From Nematostella vectensis (taxonomy: Eukaryota > Cnidaria > Anthozoa > Actiniaria > Edwardsiidae), in assembly GCF_932526225.1 (NCBI RefSeq), contig NC_064034.1, positions 10,541,387 through 10,605,386 on the forward strand: 64,000 bases of DNA, read 5' to 3'. Every line of letters starts with the position of its first letter. The first letter of the stretch is position 1. A program made the translations under genes and the position numbers. The notes under the pieces are model-generated. The model was not told the DNA's origin and searched no databases. It saw only the letters and a list, made by a program, of their open reading frames with translations. This document shows, one piece after another, positions 35,738 to 47,681 of the stretch.

Positions 35738-38700
35738 TCACATGATTCCCTCTACTAGTTGTCTCACCATGGTTTCAATCTGCTGGTTGTCCATGAACTC
35801 TGAGTTTGATATTGCGTTTAATATGGCTATAATATTAATAGTTGTCTTTGCATTTATCCAGACTCTGCCATTTAAGCCAACTGTACATTCAAAGGGGAAG
35901 TATTTTCCAAGAAGTTTCAAAAGTATAAAGTCCTTATTGAGTAACCTGGAAAAAAATAGTTATAAAAAAATGTCAATTTATGGCAATCTAAATATGTGTG
36001 TAAAGGCAGTTCCCCTAACCCCCCCCCCCCCCCCCTCGCGGCCAAAAAGTGTAAAAGTGTAATTGTCTATTAAGGGTGTTTGGACATTTCTCTGAGGGCC
36101 TTTGCTAGGAAAACTTCAGGCATGACATCATTGTTTATGAATATCTAAATTTTGATGTCGTCATCAGGCGATGATGCCATCACATGATGTCACAACAGAA
36201 AAATTCGATAATCTTAGCTGTTGAAGCATCTGCAATGATAAATGTAGCTTTATAACATTATTCAGGAGGGTTCCTACAAAGTTACCTATGTGTTTTTGAT
36301 TCTTCCAAATAATTTTCGCACAATTTTTATTATTTTTTTTTCCACTCTTATTTGAATAATTTCTTTAAGTTATTAGGACATCGATAGGTAGTTTTACAAA
36401 AGGCAAGTTAGGTGAATAATTTCTACCTAAAAAAATTGCCAAGATTCGCATAGATTAGAAATGCAAACCGGGAGTAGAATTATCTACGTATGCGCAATTG
36501 CATGTGATAAAGCCAGGTTACTAATGCGGTTGTGATAGAATTTTGTTATCAAAATATTGGCTTTTCTCCCACTTTTTAACAGTGAAATACGCATTGTTAC
36601 AACTTTTTTTTGTGGAATCAGCACTTCAAGTCGCCAATTAGGTACCATAGGTGAAAAATCACGCTATCTTTTTGTTTTACAGTATTTGTTTATTGTGTTT
36701 TTCGCGCCAGTTTTGGACATTCGTTTACGTAGCTAAAAATGTTGTGTGCATGATTGTTTTCTGCCAATATATTTTCCTGCTAAAAGTATGAAGTTTCTGG
36801 ATGATCGCGCGCACACCTAACAACCGAATGGCTAAGTAACAAGATATGTCCCAACGCTCTTAAAGGGTTATCAAATACTTTCTTTTTTTCCATATTATAT
36901 CTATGACTGTACACCCCCTAAGCAAATCCTGGGAATACACCTGGTTACTAGTGCGCTTACTTTCGTGTCAGCCCAAGTGAGCAATTGAACATGAATCCTC
37001 CTGAAAGTGGTCCAAGGCCTGTGCTTTTACCACTACCATCAGTACAATCCAACTCAGGTTCCATATCTTTGTTAGCAATAGACAACCTACAATACACTAG
37101 ATCACCAATCTGAGGAATCAAAGTAAGTAAATAAGTGAGAGAGAAACAGGTGATGAAAAAAAAAAAGAATATTTGCATTATGAGGGCCATAAATTCTGGT
37201 AAAAACCGGTCAGTAGAACTGCAAGCAAAACCTCCCCTTCTTATAGCTGCAGTGCAGCAGATCACTGTTCCAGTTTTAAATACATAACAGTTATAACCCC
37301 TTTTATAAAAATAGTTTAACCCTCCTTGTGACGCCGTTTTGAGTGTATTTGAGAGTTGACAGAATTGTGTGTAATGTCAAGCAGTGCCATGCTGCAAACA
37401 ACGAAATGTCACTCAACATGAGCCCTGCCAATCAGAGAGGAGCTCCACAGAAATTCCTTGCATTCCTAAGCAATCAGAAAATGCCTGTGCTTGAAAGAGA
37501 TAACAAGTGTGGGCAAGCATTTCTTTCGCCTCTCTCCGCACTTTTTCTTCCCACTCACACAACCATACTCTTCCCTCAGTCTTATTTCCAACTGAAACCC
37601 CACAGAATCGCTTAATACACAGGCTATAATAACGGGTAGTTAGTTGTTTGTGAAGTATATATCAGGTACTGCATCTCCACAAACACAAACATGCACTACA
37701 AAAATGCAACTTGCTTCCATTTTTCTACTCATTTTACTACAAATTACCTGAAGATTTGGCTTGTTTCGCTTTGTCGCTCCCTCAAATGCCAGCGAAGAGA
37801 GTGTAGCAGGATTACTAGTCCCTATATCAACTTTGTAACTTTCTCCTCCCCGGTTGGAAATGATACCTATGACACGCTCGTCCTTTACTGGGACATACTG
37901 CAAAAAAATGTATAAATTGTAAAATGTAAAAAAAGGTTGCATATTTAAGCGTTATTATTACTTTGTATTTCCTTTTTATTGCTTTAGTCAGTGACACCTT
38001 TCTAAAGACCACAACAAAGCTTAACCTGTCTCCAGAGTGAGACACTTTCTTCAATGTCCAACATGGTGTGATGACAAGGAGTCTACCCCCTACCCCCCCC
38101 CCCCCCCCCCCAACTCACATTATACATTTTATAATAATATTATAAATATTATTTACCTTGCAAAATGGGTGTGTAGTTGGTAAGAGGGGATGAAATTACC
38201 TTATTTAATCTCGGTATATCTAATCTTGTACTGAGACAGAGGGGGGGAGAACATGAAAGATAAACCTGACATGACGCTTCAAATAAGCCCATTTCACATC
38301 TAATAAGGCGGAAAAACTAGAAGTTTTATCAATGTAAAAAAAGTCACATTTGATATTTAGTGTCATTGAAAGTTGAGCTTTACGTCCCTGAACCCATACA
38401 TAGTGCAAGGATGTTCAAGGAAAAGATATCTTAACCCTATTCAGACCAGGGGGGTGGGGGTTGCTTTTGAGGCCCCCAGCACCTTTGATCTGTAATAATT
38501 TTTGAATTAGTAGGGCTAGAGCATTGAAATTTGATGACTTTTCCTAAAATTTATCTGGGATCAGTTTGGTGTAAAACAAAATTTTGATATGTGTACCCTG
38601 GTAACCATAGCAACCAAGTTTTGAGACAGCTTTAATGAAAATTAGGCAAAACACTTTAAGGTTACGTGGTGCCTTGAAGTGAAAATTCTATCGAAAAAAA

Positions 38701-41345
38701 TATTTTTGCATCTTTAAATTCCTTACTACATTACCTTTATTATAGCAAAGAAAAATGTTTGGATTTCTATTATCTTCTTGATATTATAAGAAAAAAAAAA
38801 GAAAACTGTGTAAGCATCAAGGTGTTTTAATCCTTTAATCCTCTTATCACTTACTGGAACCCTGTGTTCCCTACATCCGTGACCTTCGGTGATAGTTAAT
38901 TAGCATACTGTTTTACCCGTAAATCGTGACTTCAAAAATCTCAAATTCAGTTCCTTCGTCTTGTGGAAAGTCCTATTAGCCTTCCGAAATATATAACCGA
39001 TGGATAAACGAAAAAAGGCAGACGTCTGAGAAAAGAACAATCTTCTTGTTGGCTTCTCTTGTATTAGTTTGTCCCTACAACCTGCTTCAAGTTTATCAGC
39101 GAAGAATGCCTCATCGTTTCCAAAATCAAAACATTAAGAAGAAATCTTTAGTTACTATTTGTCTAGTACATGTCACAAAATCACAAAAAAACCTGCCTTA
39201 TTTGCTACCGGTCTCAGCCACGCTTTCCTGGTTTTGCATGAGCGTGGCTTTTCCTTGTCTTCCCCATATGTGCAGGAATTCTTGCTTGTCACTTTTTCTC
39301 ATGGCAAAATTCGAAACACCCGTAATGACTCAGTTTTCGCCTCTTATTGGTCGGTCTGTTTATCTTAAAGTATGAGAGCTATGACCGAAAAATTTGGAAC
39401 ACGCTAGCTTATTTATTCCAGAGTGATACTGTGTTCGGCTTTTGAAAGATTTTGAGCGGATCGTATTTTATGTCTTCCCGTGTCGTGTTACCTGGAAATT
39501 ATTTAGTCATCTGACTTTGACTCAAATTTGCAAAGGAACAAAGAAAAATATCTCAAAAGCCAAACACAGTTTGGTAGGTGTGTATATGGTGATTGACATA
39601 AGCCATAAAACTTAAAGATCTGCCGGATAGTTTAGACAGATTTAAAAAATAAAGCATTTCATCAAACCTAGAAACAAAAAGGATTATCGTATTTCCCAGT
39701 TATTAAGCTTTACAACAGCATATAACATGAGCATATGCGATTTAATCTAACGCGCATATCGACATTTTCCCTCAACACTTTGGGTTTTTCAGTGACCCGC
39801 AGGCTGAAGATCAAATGTTAATAGGACATGTTCAATGTAAATCCATGTCATATAAACGTTTTATACCAAGTTTTGAAAAAAAAAAAAACAATAAAAATTT
39901 ACATATCTATTTTAGGGGGGAGGGGTGGTGGTTTTTTCGTCAATTTTTGACCAGCTCGAAATAGTGCTTGTAGAAATAGCAAAATAAACATTCATATCTA
40001 CCTGAAATAATTAATACAACTTGAAACGAAGATTAAATATTGTCAAAAAGCTTCAGATTTTGCCATCCAGATTCTTTTATTAAAATAAATAATTTAATCA
40101 AATCCAAGATGGCAGATGCTGATGTCACATAATTAGTTAAAATTGCTGTTTCTTTTAAACAAACATCTAAATTTGGTGAAATCCTTTTTATGTTCCTCTA
40201 TTTTCAATAAAAAGTAGAAAAACATTTTTTTTGGGAAAGATATTTAAATTATTACTTTAATTAAGAATCAATTCTCAAACTTATGCTATATTAAAGGTAC
40301 CATGCCAATCAATGACAATTGGCGTCATATTTTGTTCTAGAAACAGTGTCACTAGTAATAAGATAATCGAAAAAAGACATACAGAAATACATATCTGAAA
40401 AACAGGAATATTGCCAGTTTCTGCGTTACATCATCGTGAGGTCATAAAGACAATTTTTTTTTAAGAATATTGATCGCTCCCCTAATACGAAATGATTATG
40501 ATAACTTATTTGGATTTTGGATATTCTATGCAAAGGTTTCGGAAGATAGGCTATTTATAGCCATATGTCCTTAAATGACGTCATAATGATGTCAGATTGT
40601 GTTGCTATGGCGACACAATATATCATTTTGCTCCTCTTTGTCATATAATGATTCTTTGAAAATTTAGTCATATTAGCCCCAATGGTTCAAAAGTTAAGGA
40701 TGGGGGGGGGGGGGGGGGGGGGGGGCGAAAGAGCCCCTCTCCGGTCAGAGGAAGCCCCAAAAAAAGCCTGGTCTAATTTGGGTTAATAGGCCAAAATCTG
40801 GGCGTGCCTCACGTTATTTGTGTTTTGAAAATAATTCCAGAATACAAGGAACCCGATGGCCATGATAAGAAATTGTGTCTTCTTTCTCTTCTATCTCGAA
40901 TTGCGCATTTTCCAGGTTTTTCCGTCATGTCAGGGGGGGAGGGGGTGCTTAGGCTGTCAAGGGTGGGTAGTGGAGGGTGCATGGAGGGACTGGAAATATT
41001 GTAAGACTAAGCCCCAATCAAGTTTGATTACCGTTAGTCTCGTTCTATAATAGTGGGTATTATTGGGGTATGGTACTTTGTAGTTGCTCCCGCTCTCAGT
41101 TATATGATATATTCTCTGCCCTTTCTTACGCGTTTTTGATTAGTGTCGATCCAGTAAACCGCTGGGGCTCTGTGTCGAAACACACCGGATTTGTATGCCA
41201 ACACTTGCTCGCCTTCTTGTCTCAGCCCTGGCCCAAGCTTTAGTTTAATCCTGGGATTTTGTGAGCACACTTTCAAGTCTTGTGTAGTGCAAACGATGTC
41301 CCCGGGAAGAACGACATGATTCAACATGTGCAACGAAGCCGCCAT
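35738..41345 (-). CDS. EXOSC3: Exosome complex component Rrp40 (EXOSC3)
   Basis: Non-catalytic cap subunit of the nuclear and cytoplasmic RNA exosome, carrying S1 and KH folds that guide RNA to the ring. Four exons on the minus strand: 41345-41130, 37897-37748, 37109-36961, 35945-35738, in frame, giving 240 residues (human is 275, with a longer N-terminus). Diagnostic stretches are [56 protein letters not shown] and NAKT. The GxNG motif typical of the Rrp40 KH region is present. The start is the ATG in a GGCGGC context at 41345; a second in-frame ATG lies 36 bases upstream but adds residues unlike the family. Intron 1 is 3.2 kb and contains a piggyBac-like element. The 3' end faces the J-domain/cyclase gene 376 bp away. 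Confidence 0.95.
38435..40782. mobile_element. piggyBac-like non-autonomous element flanked by TTAA
   Basis: TTAA at 38431-38434 and at 40783-40786 flank inverted ends CCCTATTCAGACCAGG and CCCAAATTAGACCAGG (13 of 16 identical). TTAA target duplication plus ends starting CCC fit the piggyBac superfamily. The 2.35-kb body is AT-rich with no transposase frame; it includes a 24-base G run at 40702-40725 close to the right end. It lies in EXOSC3 intron 1. Confidence 0.55.
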
Positions 41346-42342
<997 letters not shown>

Positions 42343-42370
42343 ATCATCTCTGCAAGAAATTCATCTCAAC

Positions 42371-42386
42371 GGCTTCTATAGAAGCC
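42371..42386 (+). terminator. Histone mRNA 3' stem-loop
   Basis: GGCTTCTATAGAAGCC forms a 6-bp stem with a 4-base loop, followed by ACCCA. This is the conserved processing signal recognised by stem-loop binding protein, so the H4 mRNA is predicted to be non-polyadenylated and S-phase regulated. Confidence 0.93.
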
Positions 42387-42389
42387 ACC

Positions 42390-43728
42390 CACATCTATAA
42401 AAGTCAATACCATCTTGCTTCCACTCCTGCACCCCCTCTTGTCCGTCATAATATCACATTATTTAACGTTTGATATCCAACTTTTTGACGCTGAATATGC
42501 AATTACGCACGTGCTCAAAGCAGATATTGATAAGAACCAACAATACCCACCAAAACCAGAACATTAGAATGAACACATTCGCATCTTGAAAAAAAAAAAA
42601 AAAAATATTTAAGCTTTTCTTTTTCATTATTTTATTGACTATTTTTGTTGTTTCATGAATTTGCTCTAATAATCTCCCCCCTAGCTTGATTTCCGTGGTT
42701 AATTTGGTTTCACACGAGCACACCCCAAAAAAACTGCAGACTATTCTAGGGTACCTATTTGAAATTAAGTGGTACTCGATATAGATATAATTTTTTAATA
42801 AAACTTCGACTAAATTAAAAATGTCTAATCTAGAGCTACAATACACCAAAAACTAGAAATTGACTCTGCCAAAATTTCGTCTTTAATAAAACTTCTTCAG
42901 GGCAGACTGAAGGTGAATCGTTAAAGCTTATATACTAAGTCTTAATAGTGATGACTTTTTTTGTAGTAGGAACCCACGTAGAGATGTGTAAATTCTTTTT
43001 ATCCATAGCTCGTGCTATTCTAGAAAATGCGCGTTTTTGTCAGTTGTAATGTTTTTGCGTCTCGCGCCACTATTCTGATGTAAATAAGCTTGTAACGATT
43101 CACAGCTCCCAATAAATCCCCATTAAATTTTTGGATCTTATTTAGAAGTCAAAAGAATCAAAGTTATCTGGAAAATGTTGCCTCGTAGTGCCTCTTTCTG
43201 CAAACCCATTTCTAACAGAAAATCATATTTTCTCTTAAAATACAAAGACTATCCCTATCATGTCAATTATACTCAAGCCCTCAATTGTGTCGCAAAAAAG
43301 GAATATTCTTTTGAACCCGTGGAACCATCCCTGATTGATATAGACATACAGGTGCTCAAACCATTACAAAGATAGCTTGTCACAAGCTTATTGGCATCAT
43401 TGGGTATGTTGTAATATATTATTAGTGAAGCTAACAACATCACAAAAATTTTGGCTTTTATTTTTACCAAACACTACAAGATGACTATGAATAAGATTGT
43501 GCTTTTAGACATTACTGAGTGCACAGCTACAGTATGGCGCCTTCTTTTTCTTGTATTATCTACCAAGTGGATAACTGCACCAGTTCTGTCACAGTATTGC
43601 AGAGCATGGAAGAAGCAACATTTGCTTTATATAAGGCTTCTTCAAACCCTGCTAAATCTCTACACTCGACAGCTAACAGCCAGTCATAGTGACCTCCTGC
43701 AAAGCAACTTGTGAAGTAGCCAAGTCAG
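42390..43728. other. Intergenic, nothing recognised
   Basis: AT-rich interval between the H4 stem-loop and the 3' end of ZRANB2. Open frames (for example 42463-42849 minus and 43175-43375 plus) show no family features and no good splice context. Confidence 0.6.
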
Positions 43729-43734
43729 TTTATT
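43729..43734 (-). terminator. Poly(A) signal for ZRANB2
   Basis: Forward TTTATT is AATAAA on the minus strand, 140 bases after the ZRANB2 stop codon. Confidence 0.5.
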
Positions 43735-43873
43735 TCCTTAAACCAATACGATTGCATACCATACAACCCATAAGTTTACACTCCTGCATGTTACAACGGC
43801 AAAGAAGAGCACAGGCAATGCACTACAGTACCCAACTTACTTGACCTAACAGCTTGAGTTGAGGGCAATCATA

Positions 43874-46800
43874 CTAACGCCGAGACCGTTCTCTGGAGCT
43901 TGAGCGTGTTCTACGAAAAAGAACAACATGCACAACAAGTATGTTCATGTGGTATTGTACAAGCCAGAAATGATCCTTATCCCCTCCGCGGAGAGGTTTT
44001 CCTGAAACACCCCCCTATACCCCCGTATTTCTGCCATGGGAATTTCTTTATTATATAGTTATATTGGAAGCTCCTCCGTGGGGAATGTATGGACTTTTTT
44101 GCACTACCACACAAGGTTATAGCCTCCTACACGGCGCTCTTAGGGACTACGCTTCCCCAGGCCCCACGAGCACCTGCTCCACAGAGCGGCAAAACGAATT
44201 AGCCAGTCAGCATTCACTTTCCAAATCCTGGAAAGTTGACTTTGGCTGTTCGCAGGAAAAAATTATTAACCTACTCTTCACATATGTTTTATGATGTTCC
44301 ATTCTTATACAGAAATAATTCCTTAGAATCTCCATTGTTAGGACAGGTTATACAATTACCTCCTCAGGGAAGGTAGGAGAAAGTAATTACAAATTAAACT
44401 CAGCCCAATCACCAAACCTCTTGTGCCGTGGGGATCTTGATCTTGAGGATGAGCTCCTAGAGGAACGGGACCTCAAACTGGATCGAGATGAGCCTCTGCT
44501 AGATGAGGAAGAACTACTGTGACTGCCATGACGTCGTCTTTTTGGGGACCGAGAACGAGAGCGTGAACGGGATCTAGAACTGGATGATGATCTTGAACTA
44601 AAAGAAACAATAAAAAACTGACAACAGGAAACAAGAATAGGTTAAAGAAATCTTGACACAAGCCATGTCTGATATGCTTTGCAATATTGTTCAAAAAAGC
44701 ATCATGGGTATTATCAGCAGTAATTTAAACCAAAAAGTAATGTTGTGGTTTGAAATGCTTCTTGGTTTGAAATTGTTAAAACCAGTTTGAAAAAAATTCA
44801 AACCATGCCACATTTGTTGTGGTTTGAAATGCTTCTTGGTTTGAATTTTTTTCAAACTGGTTTTAACAATTTCAAACCAAGAAGCATTTCAAACCACAAC
44901 AGTAACATAAACCAAACGCCTCTGTAGGTTTAACATTACACAAAATTATCAAAAAGTTCCCCCACCTTGGTGTTGTTGTGGGATTAACAGGAGTGCAAGT
45001 ATACATGTTTACCGGCCCTTTTTCTTGGGTGCTTCATCTTCACTACCGGAGGCATCAAGAGCATACTTTGATAGATCAGCATCATCATCATCATCATCCT
45101 AGTACCAAGTAAAAAAAGAGAATAACATATCATCACATATTTAACCACTAAACTTTTACAAAAGAAAAGCAACAAGTACTGCAAAGTGCACACACCTCAT
45201 CGCCCTCATCATCATCAAGGTTGTATTTTGAAACATCAACATCCTCATCATCTTCTTCTTCATCCTCTTCCTCAATTTCCTTTTTGCTTTCAATCACTTG
45301 AGGTTTTGGTTCATTCTACATAAAATATTTACATTTTTTTTTTAGTTTAAAGTTTTGCAATAAGATAGCATAAGATAACCATACAAATAAAAATAAAGCG
45401 TACCTGCGTGACAGCATTCTGGGAACCCTTTTTCTTTTTCCTTCTACCAAACTGAAATAGAGACAATACTTGGTGGTAATATACAATAAACATCTTAAAA
45501 CAATGCAAAAGGAAAACATAATTGACTGTGTTGTAGTTGGCACATTTTCCAGCATGCCATAACTATTCATCTGTTGTTGTCGCTATGCCTAATAGATTCA
45601 ATTTCATACCTCATCATACTCATCATCTGATTCCTCTTTGGGTTTGTATTCTACGGTCCCCCTTTCATTATACCCTCCTCCATAACCTAAAGGACACACA
45701 AATAACAACGGCAAAGAGAAGAGTCATATTACAAAAATAGCTTTTCAGATGGTTTACCATTTCTTATCATGTATAACACACATTTTTTAAAATCAAAAAT
45801 AACATTCTCAATCAGGTTCACAGGGTTCAAAACTTTTTTTTTAATCTGCTAGATTTTGTTGGCTTAGTGGATTGTGGAAAAAGAAATACTCGAAATATGT
45901 ATGGAAAGGGAATACAGAAAAAAGAGCCGCCAAAGACCAGAAAACAGCGGGCCAATATTTTGAACCCTGGGCTCATTACAAGCCACAGTAGCAGGCCACA
46001 GTAGCATTGCAATAACAAGTAAATAGGAAGTGTACAGTATAGCACCATACCTGTTCTGGCTTCTACTTTAGAAAACTTTGCATTGTTGCACATGTTACAG
46101 GAGTTTCTACGAGCCCAGTTCACATTGCCACACCTGATAAAACAGAAAATGTTAACTTCTGGACTTCCATTTGGAGCTTGTTATCCTGAGAAACAGGGCC
46201 AATCTTAAAAATGAATAAAAGAATCTTTTGAATGATAATTGACCAATATTCAAAGGTGTCTTACTTTGAACAAATCCAATCTTCTGCACTGAACAGACCT
46301 CCACTTTTTGATGCAGCTTGTTTGCCCAGCTCTACTCCACTCAGCTTGATTGTATCAACACATTTTTTCTCTGCCAAAGATGTCATTTCTGACAATGAAT
46401 AGTAGTAATTGGACAACAGATGGTAGGCCTGAACTTACATAGAAAGAACATGGCTGGCAAACACAACACGTATCCCAGCCTGGTCAATCAATAGAGCCGA
46501 TAACTGATCAATTCTAAACTGGCTCTGGCCACTGGCTCATTGGCTCAGCAGTCAAATTGAGAGTATAAATTATAGTCAACCACCATAACCACTGCCTTGT
46601 TGGCTCGGCAGTGAGGTCGTTCCTAAATAATTGGCGAGCCATGGATCCGGCAATCCAATCACTATATTATTCCTCGTTCTTGAATGACTCGTTCCTAAAT
46701 TACTGGCAAGCCACGGAGTCGCCCAGCCACTCACTGCGTTATTTGTTGTGGTGCTGTAATATGGCCTACAGCCCTCCCGCTATGTTTGTAAATAAAATGA

Positions 46801-47394
46801 CTGCCGAGCCATGAAGCCAAAAGATGTGAGTTTTTTAGCACCCCTGGATTCTGTAGTCGCTCCGAATTTTATCTTATCGATTCAATTCAATGAAATGATT
46901 CACAAAGTTTAATAGGGTTTAACACCATGGATGATGTAGTAATATTTTACTTGGGAAGTGGCCAGAAAACAGAGATGTTAATAGATTTGATAGATTTTAA
47001 TGAATAAAGCCGACTAAGGATTTCAACAAACAATACATAATTCTTGCACTAGTCAAGAAGGGTAAAGCGACGGAGGTATTCAATGAAATACATCAAGAAC
47101 ACCATAAAAAAAACAAAAAAGTAGTATTAGCAATTCCAACAAGGCATGTATGACTGGCACTATACTTACTCAGCAGAATTAGAATTCTAAAGTTCAAAAT
47201 AGCACTAACCTCTACCACAGCGATTACAAGAGCTCCTACGCGCGAAATTCATATTTCCACACCTAAAATACGAGTGAAGATACACTTAAAAGAAACATCC
47301 ATTGACTAAACTAATGTGGTCGAAAGTTAAGGACTTACTTTGGGTCGGGACAAACCCAGTCGCCATCAGAAAGCTTCATTTTGGAGGAAGCCAT
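43874..47394 (-). CDS. ZRANB2: Zinc finger Ran-binding domain protein 2 (splicing regulator)
   Basis: Nuclear SR-like protein that binds single-stranded GGU-containing RNA and influences alternative splicing. Ten exons on the minus strand: 47394-47339, 47262-47210, 46388-46265, 46133-46051, 45686-45610, 45451-45404, 45315-45196, 45098-45013, 44597-44418, 43910-43874. Frame closes at 287 residues. Two RanBP2-type fingers are complete: DWVCPDPKCGN...NFARRSSCNRC and DWICSKCGN...NWARRNSCNMC. Next come GYGGGYNERG, an acidic segment with DVSKYNLD and DLSKYALD repeats, and an RS-rich tail ending SSSRERSRR. Two introns interrupt the zinc fingers at matching places (after the K before CGN), which suggests the fingers arose by exon duplication. 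Intron 8 holds a large palindrome. Confidence 0.97.
44742..44900. repeat. 159-bp palindrome in ZRANB2 intron 8
   Basis: The left arm starting GTTGTGGTTTGAAATGCTTC (about 44742-44806) is the reverse complement of the right arm (about 44837-44900). The loop itself repeats the first 25 bases of the left arm in direct orientation. It could form a long hairpin in the pre-mRNA or reflect a foldback or MITE insertion. Confidence 0.85.
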
Positions 47395-47681
47395 GATGGC
47401 AACACACTATTTTTTTCAACAAGTTGTGGTCTGGTGGGTGCGCTAGGCATCAAGGGAATCGCGCGCTCGGAGAAGACTGGGGATCAATTTAAAAGAAACG
47501 TTATATTTTCTTTTTCTTTTACATTAGATGCATTTTAGGTAACTTTGATTTTTTTTAAATGTCACTTTATTATCTGAAAAGAGACTTATAGAAAAATAGC
47601 CATCTATCAACGATTGCGCGCATTTTATGCGTAGGGCTTCCTAGTTCCAGGCCCCCTTTACCGTATTTGGGCGTATTCAAC
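47395..47681. promoter_or_regulatory. Bidirectional promoter of ZRANB2 and SPTLC1
   Basis: Only 287 bp separate the two start codons, which face away from each other. Both starts sit in ATGGCGGAC/ATGGCTTCC contexts, and a CAACATGGCGG motif (YY1-like) overlaps the SPTLC1 start. No TATA box is visible. A shared promoter is inferred from spacing. Confidence 0.75.

Noticed and set aside
35631-36062. 143-codon plus-strand frame
   Set aside because: It lies opposite the last EXOSC3 exon, which is clearly coding on the minus strand.
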